In this document: positions 59,061-64,000 of the stretch, piece after piece | Layout: every line of letters starts with the position of its first letter | How positions within the stretch are numbered: the first letter of the stretch is position 1 | The notes under the pieces: generated by a model | Seen by the model: the letters and a program-made list of their open reading frames with translations, nothing else | Database searches by the model: none | Told to the model about the DNA's origin: nothing | Assembly (NCBI RefSeq): GCF_040802235.1 | Contig: NC_133156.1 | Coordinates: 137,809,173 to 137,873,172 of the forward strand | Direction: 5' to 3' | Source of the DNA: Manis javanica | Lineage: Eukaryota > Chordata > Mammalia > Pholidota > Manidae | DNA: 64,000 nt | Translations under genes and position numbers: made by a program

Positions 59061-60840
59061 TTGAGCCATGCTGGAAACTGCGACACTGCCTGCGTGAGAA
59101 GAACCTCAGACAGTCCCCAGCTGGGGAATAGTCTACAGAAACCTGACCTGTACGGTCAAGGCCGTTAAACAAGAAAAGTCAGGGAGACTGTCATACAACA
59201 GGGAAGACTCAAGGAGGCATCATGACCAAATGTGATATCCTGGGTTGGGTCCTGGAGAAGAAAGGGGACATCAGGGCGAGACTGGCGGAAACCAGGTGGA
59301 GTGTGGCCCGGCCTTCATGGGAATGTGTCAGCGCTGGTTCCTTAGTGTGACAAGTGCACCAGAGCAACGTAAGATGCTAATAGTTGGAAAGACCTGTGTG
59401 AGGGATGGATGCAGGCAGTCTGTATTGTTTTAGCAACTTATCAGTGAAATCTAAAACTATCAGTAAAAAAGTAAAGAGTTGGCTTAATACAAGTGACACC
59501 ACCATACACCCCAATGCTCTTCACAGCCCGTCTCTGCTGGAGTGAGGTCTCCAGGGGTCTGCATGTCCTCTTGCCTCGCTGCCGGTACTCGCCCCCCTGT
59601 CCTTGGATTTCAGCCCGAATCAGTGATGGAGACAAAGCCATTGGTTGCCTTAGGTTGCCGGACATGCTGTCTTTCTAAAGTGTCACTCTATTTCCAGATC
59701 TCTGTGGACCCCAAGAGGAGATGGAATATGGAGAGAAATGCAAATAGATTTTGGCACAGGAGAGAAATAATTTTATTTAGATTAAATCTTAGGAGATGTT
59801 AAGCCAAACAGGTAACAGGCCCTTATGCCATTTAAAATGTTTCCATCCTTTTCGGCCCCACATTACCTTCTTGGTGGGGGTAGCTTGTAGTTGTTATTTT
59901 TAAATGCTTTGTAATTGGAAAGCAACCGAAGTTGTAGTTTTGGTTGTTCAGAGTATAGATTGGTTCTCATAGGGAACTAGGCCTGTGCGTCCTCAGGTTT
60001 TCTAGCAAGGGGTTCAAAGGAAAATTAAAGCAGTATAATGGCTGAGAGGCATCCTGGGTGTGACCCTGAAGGTGCCAGAAGTCATGCCCCAAATACATCC
60101 TGCCATGTTGTCTTGAAGACCCTGAGGCTTGGAAGCCCTTTGGTAAGCCATCTCGTGGTCATCTTGTGCTTGCACAGCGGATAAGCCAGGTGACTCCTTG
60201 TTTTATACAGAGAGATCTCAAGTGACCAACAACTGCACTGAGCCGGAGGTGGTGGAACTGCCATTTGAGCCCACACCTGGGGCAGCATCCCGGCAGCTGC
60301 TGGCACCTTGTTCTGCCGTCTTCAGCGTCCCTACATCTCTGTGAGCAGCACGGTTCTTGCTGCTGACAAGAGTGCTGGGTGTTGAGCAGAGTGCTGAGGT
60401 TGGGCTGGGGGATGAGTCAGTTAGTTAATACTGAGGCCCCATCTGGTGTGTCCAGCTCTATGCAGGTGCCGGAGATTCCGGATAGTCAAACTAGCCCACT
60501 CTTCCTCCTGTAAGATGAGTGATGTGAATCCTAATGTGACACACCACGGAGTCGAAGGGCTGAAGTAGTTCAGTGTTCTAGGGAAAGTACAGAAATTGGT
60601 AGTGGTCATTTGCATAGGTTGCTTGCAAAGTGAATTGCTTTCTAGATGTCTTCTGAAAGTCATGGCAGTTCCGTGTTACAAAAGTAATAGCCGATGTTCC
60701 TTTGTACTAATTTTTATTGAGTTTCCACTTACAAGCCAACAAAAGAGGACTTTCTTGGCACATGTAATGAGGGAGGTCAGGGAATGAACACCACCTTGGG
60801 ATAATTGGATCCAGGGAGCAACTGAAATCAGATATTACTC
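59061..60840. other. intron 1, gene-free
   Basis: No repeat or exon is recognised with confidence. A T-run of about 21 bases lies at 60847-60867, at the edge of the next L1. Confidence 0.4.
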
Positions 60841-60879
60841 TGCTTGTTTTTTTTTTTTTTTTTTTGTAGTTTCTCTTTC

Positions 60880-61600
60880 CCTCTCTTTTTTTTATATTTG
60901 TGATACAGTTCCTGTATCATAAAAATCACCCTTTAAAGTATATAATTCAGTGGTTTTTTTGTTTATTTACTACCTACTAGTATATTAGTATATACTAATA
61001 CTGGTACATAGTAATAGCACATCCATCCCCATTGTCTATTTCAGAACATTTCTATCATTCCAGAGAGAAACCCCACACCTACTAGCAGCCACTCCCTATT
61101 TCCAGTCACTGCCTACACCCAGCCTTTCTGTCCCTATGGATTTATATTCTGACATTTCTTATAAATGGAATCATACAATGTGTGGTGCTTTGTGACTGCT
61201 TCCACTTACCTATGACATGCATCCCCTCTTCGTCCTTATCACTGAGTGAAATTCCATTGTATGACTATACCACATGAAAAAAATCTCCATCAGTTGATGG
61301 ATAATTAGGGTTTATTTCCAGTTTGGGGCTATTTTGAATACTGCTATGAACATTCATACACAAGTTTTCATGTGGGGATGTCTGTTTTCATTTCTCTTGG
61401 GTCTATACCTGGGATTGAATGGCTGGGGCATAAGGTAATGTTAGTTGACCCTCTTGAATTACTAGACTGTCTTTCTGGAGCAGCTGCACCATTTTACATT
61501 CAAACCAGCAGGGTATGAGTTCCCAGTTTTTCCACATTCTCGCCAACACATTTGTCTTTTTGATTCAACTCAGTTATCTTCTAAGTATCTTTTATTTCAG
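60880..61600 (-). repeat. L1 LINE 3' fragment
   Basis: 'tataattcagtggttttttt', 'aaatggaatcatacaatgtg', 'tttatttccagtttggggct' and 'ctatgaacattcatacacaa' are reversed L1 3'UTR/ORF2-end phrases. About 700 bp, degraded. Confidence 0.8.
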
Positions 61601-62335
61601 AATGTAGGAGTTTGCGAAAAACACGAACTGTTTATGAAATGTAATGTGATTCTGCAAAGGAATTAATTAAGATGTATGCAACAGAAGTGAGAAATAGCTG
61701 CTTTAAGTTTATTTACTTCCTGTTATGTTCTCAGTCATTCAATTTTAGGAAGTAACAAACTCCTGTTCCAAGTAAGTTTGTATATTTTTTCTAAAAAGAT
61801 AGTAGCCAGGACACTGCCAGGATTTCATTAAGATTATCCTATGTTTTTGTTTGTATGTGGGTTTTTTGAAAAAACTTCTTGTCAAAAATTAGGACAATAA
61901 ATTCTAGGAAACAAGAGGGTAAAGGACGTCTGGTATTACATTCCAGGAAGAGTGCAAACATCTTAAGATGGTTTTTTATTGCTCTTCTGTTCTAGATCTC
62001 CTGCTATTTCTACTAAAAGGAAGAATGGGTTTTGTTTTGTGTCCCTTAGGATTTCCCACTAGTTTTTGAGAGTCCTTAGAATCGGTACAGTTTTATTCAT
62101 TTTATAAAATCTGCATGTCCTTTCCCCCCATTTACCTACTTACCTTTCTTGTTCTGCTCCTTAGTGTTACATAATTATTACCTTTAGAAGAAAGAGACTA
62201 GATGGGGAAGGTATTAGAATAGGCACAGTTTATCTCTCATGTAGTGTAAGCTTCTCAGAGGAGGAACAATTTTATACACTCGAATCTTCCACAGTGCCTG
62301 ATAAGGGGCTCAAAAGGTACTTATGGGAAGGATGG
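61601..62335. other. intron 1, gene-free AT-rich DNA
   Basis: No gene or named repeat is supported. Confidence 0.4.
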
Positions 62336-62336
62336 G

Positions 62337-62410
62337 CTGGTGGGTGGGAGGTTAAGTAGAGATGGATGGATGGCTATGGATAGATTGGTACATGGGTGAA
62401 GTGGCTCACA
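62337..62410. repeat. degenerate GGAT/GGTG simple repeat
   Basis: 'gctggtgggtgggaggttaa' and 'gatggatggatggctatgga' form a short degenerate tetranucleotide tract. Confidence 0.6.
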
Positions 62411-62620
62411 GATGGATGAATGCATTTTACGTATTTTGGCTGATTCCGTAGCTCCCATTTGTTTTCTCTTAGTCACATAGCCAACACATATGTATTTAAC
62501 CAATAAATGAGATAATTTGATTTTTCATTCCCTGGATTGTTGTATTCCTACAGCGTTTGAGATCTCAATTGCTCAGAGATGTCTCATTTCTTTCAGTGTT
62601 AAATTGTTTCTGGTCACTAT

Positions 62621-62678
62621 AGTTTAAAAGTTAAACTTTTAAACTTCAGTTAACTTCAGTTAAAAATATTTAACTGAA
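62621..62678. repeat. cluster of short palindromes
   Basis: 62621-62645 is a palindrome with 12-bp perfect arms around one base. At 62655-62678 'ttcagttaaa' pairs with 'tttaactgaa' across a 4-base loop. Between them 'cttcagttaa' is repeated directly. Confidence 0.85.
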
Positions 62679-62699
62679 AAGTTGTTTAAAAGAAATGTG

Positions 62700-64000
62700 A
62701 AGAAGGTAGGGAAAATTGGAATGTAAAATCAGGACCAAATTCATTGGCAAGTTGGACCCCTATTAACCATGGAATAAACTCTTTACAGAATCACACATTC
62801 ATAATTAAGGCATTTTTCCATTTAGCGTAGTTTGGTGTGGCTTTGATTTTGATGGTGAGTGGGATGTCTGAGGCTTCGTGTCTAAATGTGGTGGGGGAAA
62901 TTGGGCAAAGTTTCCTTTATGTAGGTGATGCCTTTTACTGTTTTCTTCTTCTCCATCCCTTTCCACCTATTCATACGCTTTTCATTTTATCCTCAGTATG
63001 GAGGCTGCCCTTCCTAGTAGCTGATACTGGTGACAAGAGTTTGACCGGAAGGGCAGGATAGTGGAAAAGAATATGGATGCCACGGGATTCTCCTAATTGG
63101 GAGGAGCTTGAACTGTCCAAAGGCGTGGGATGAATTGTCTGTGAAGCCCGTAGTGATGAATGCAGACAAGCCTCAGTTTACAGCCGTACTTATTTATTAG
63201 GTGTATTCTTAAGTTAGTTGTTTGGGACACTACAGGTCTCCCTGTGAAAATGATATTGTAAGTGATCCTTAGGCCTTATAGGCAAGCCCAAGAAATGATG
63301 TTAGTGATGGCAAAGCCGAAAGCTACAGATATATTGCAGCCACAGATAGCTGGAAATACATTTTTTTTAAAATCAAAATGCACAGTATTTCAGCAATGCC
63401 TTTAAAGGCTTCTCTAGGCCAGTCTGGGGAGGGAGCCCCTTCAGGGTGGGAGATTGTCTGAGCTGTGTAGCAGAGTGTCAGCAACCCATTTTTCTGTGGT
63501 ATTTAATGGTGTGGCATCAGCCCCAGTGAAGGTAGGGCAGTTCTGGGGGGTGCCTGTACAGAAAATGCCATTGCTGCCCCACAGCCAACAGGAAAATGGA
63601 ACAAGCCTGGGAGCCTCAAACCACACGTGTTTAACATCAGGGGTTGTGTGCTCATTCCTCTCTTGAACCTCCCTTGAAAGTTTTCCTGCGTCCGTTATCG
63701 GTGCAGCTCTGGGCTTGGCACCTGGCTGAGTTCTGCATCCTTTGAGACCTGAGTGGCCGTGGGCTGAGTTGCATGTTCTTCTTTGGCATCTGATACAGTT
63801 GTTCAAAAAGGATCAGGTCAAAAACTCTGCAGTCGTGAGGTGCGGAAACGAGTCGGAGATCACTCAGCTACCGTGGGCCCCCACTTTGCTGTGTGACCAG
63901 GGGATGAAGGAACACACCCGCTGCCCTGGGGATGATCGGGGTGGGCAACCGCCCTGCTGCTCACTCTTCCTAGGTCCCCTTCGAGGGGTGGCTGGCTCTG
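62700..64000. other. intron 1, gene-free to the window edge
   Basis: No exon 2, gene or named repeat is visible. GC content rises a little after 63400. Opposed frames at 63441-63806 and 63454-63666 are incidental. Confidence 0.4.

Larger units (their letters stand above)
30587..64000 (+). other. MYO10: MYO10 intron 1 (incomplete)
   Basis: No open frame in this stretch encodes the continuation expected after the exon 1 codons (a short motor-domain N-terminal segment beginning with Gly). Exon 2 is therefore beyond the window and intron 1 is longer than 33.4 kb. A long first intron fits the known large size of mammalian MYO10. The stretch is filled by old repeats and by the rearranged duplication at 41330-43395. 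Confidence 0.75.

Noticed and set aside
1..64000. CRISPR array, tRNA, rRNA or bacterial gene cluster
   Set aside because: No regularly spaced repeats, no cloverleaf sequence and no bacterial gene organisation are visible. The window is mammalian.
30587..64000. MYO10 exon 2
   Set aside because: No frame in the intron encodes the expected continuation of the motor N-terminus, so the exon must lie outside the window.

Overview
The window is nuclear DNA from a eutherian mammal. It is gene-poor, packed with decayed mammalian repeats (L1, L2, MIR, MaLR/MLT1 LTRs, hAT MER20/MER5), and has one sharp CpG island at about 29.9-30.95 kb. I see no primate Alu and no rodent B1/B2. The youngest-looking L1 (12378-13547) has a tail resembling those common in laurasiatherians, so I infer a laurasiatherian species, without certainty. 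There are no bacterial-type operons, CRISPR arrays, tRNAs or rRNAs.

The only real gene I can support is the 5' end of MYO10 (unconventional myosin-X) on the + strand. A CpG-island promoter with several GC boxes leads to a 5'UTR carrying short upstream ORFs. A start codon at 30566 opens seven codons (MDNFFPE), and a consensus splice donor follows at 30587. Everything from 30587 to 64000 is intron 1; I find no exon 2, so intron 1 exceeds 33.4 kb here. Identification rests on the distinctive N-terminus, the donor in phase 0, the CpG island and the long first intron.

Region 1-29.5 kb is upstream intergenic DNA. It holds a degraded endogenous retrovirus on the minus strand (about 4.1-7.9 kb, with protease, RT, RNase H and integrase remnants, all broken). 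It also holds a cluster of nested L1 and unclassified repeats (9.8-13.6 kb), two solo LTRs with 5-bp target duplications (14.9 and 20.5 kb), other LTR and L1 pieces, and a (TA)25 microsatellite.

Region 29.5-31 kb is the promoter, exon 1 and donor. Region 31-64 kb is intron 1. It contains four MER20 copies, several MIRs and L1/L2 tails. The most unusual structure is at 41.33-43.40 kb: a local rearranged duplication of order A-B-gap-C-D-A'-C'-inverted D'-B', with about 200-bp inverted arms of roughly 90% identity by eye. This looks like an old template-switching event fixed inside the intron. I found no previously undescribed protein system; the structural oddities are the most interesting content.
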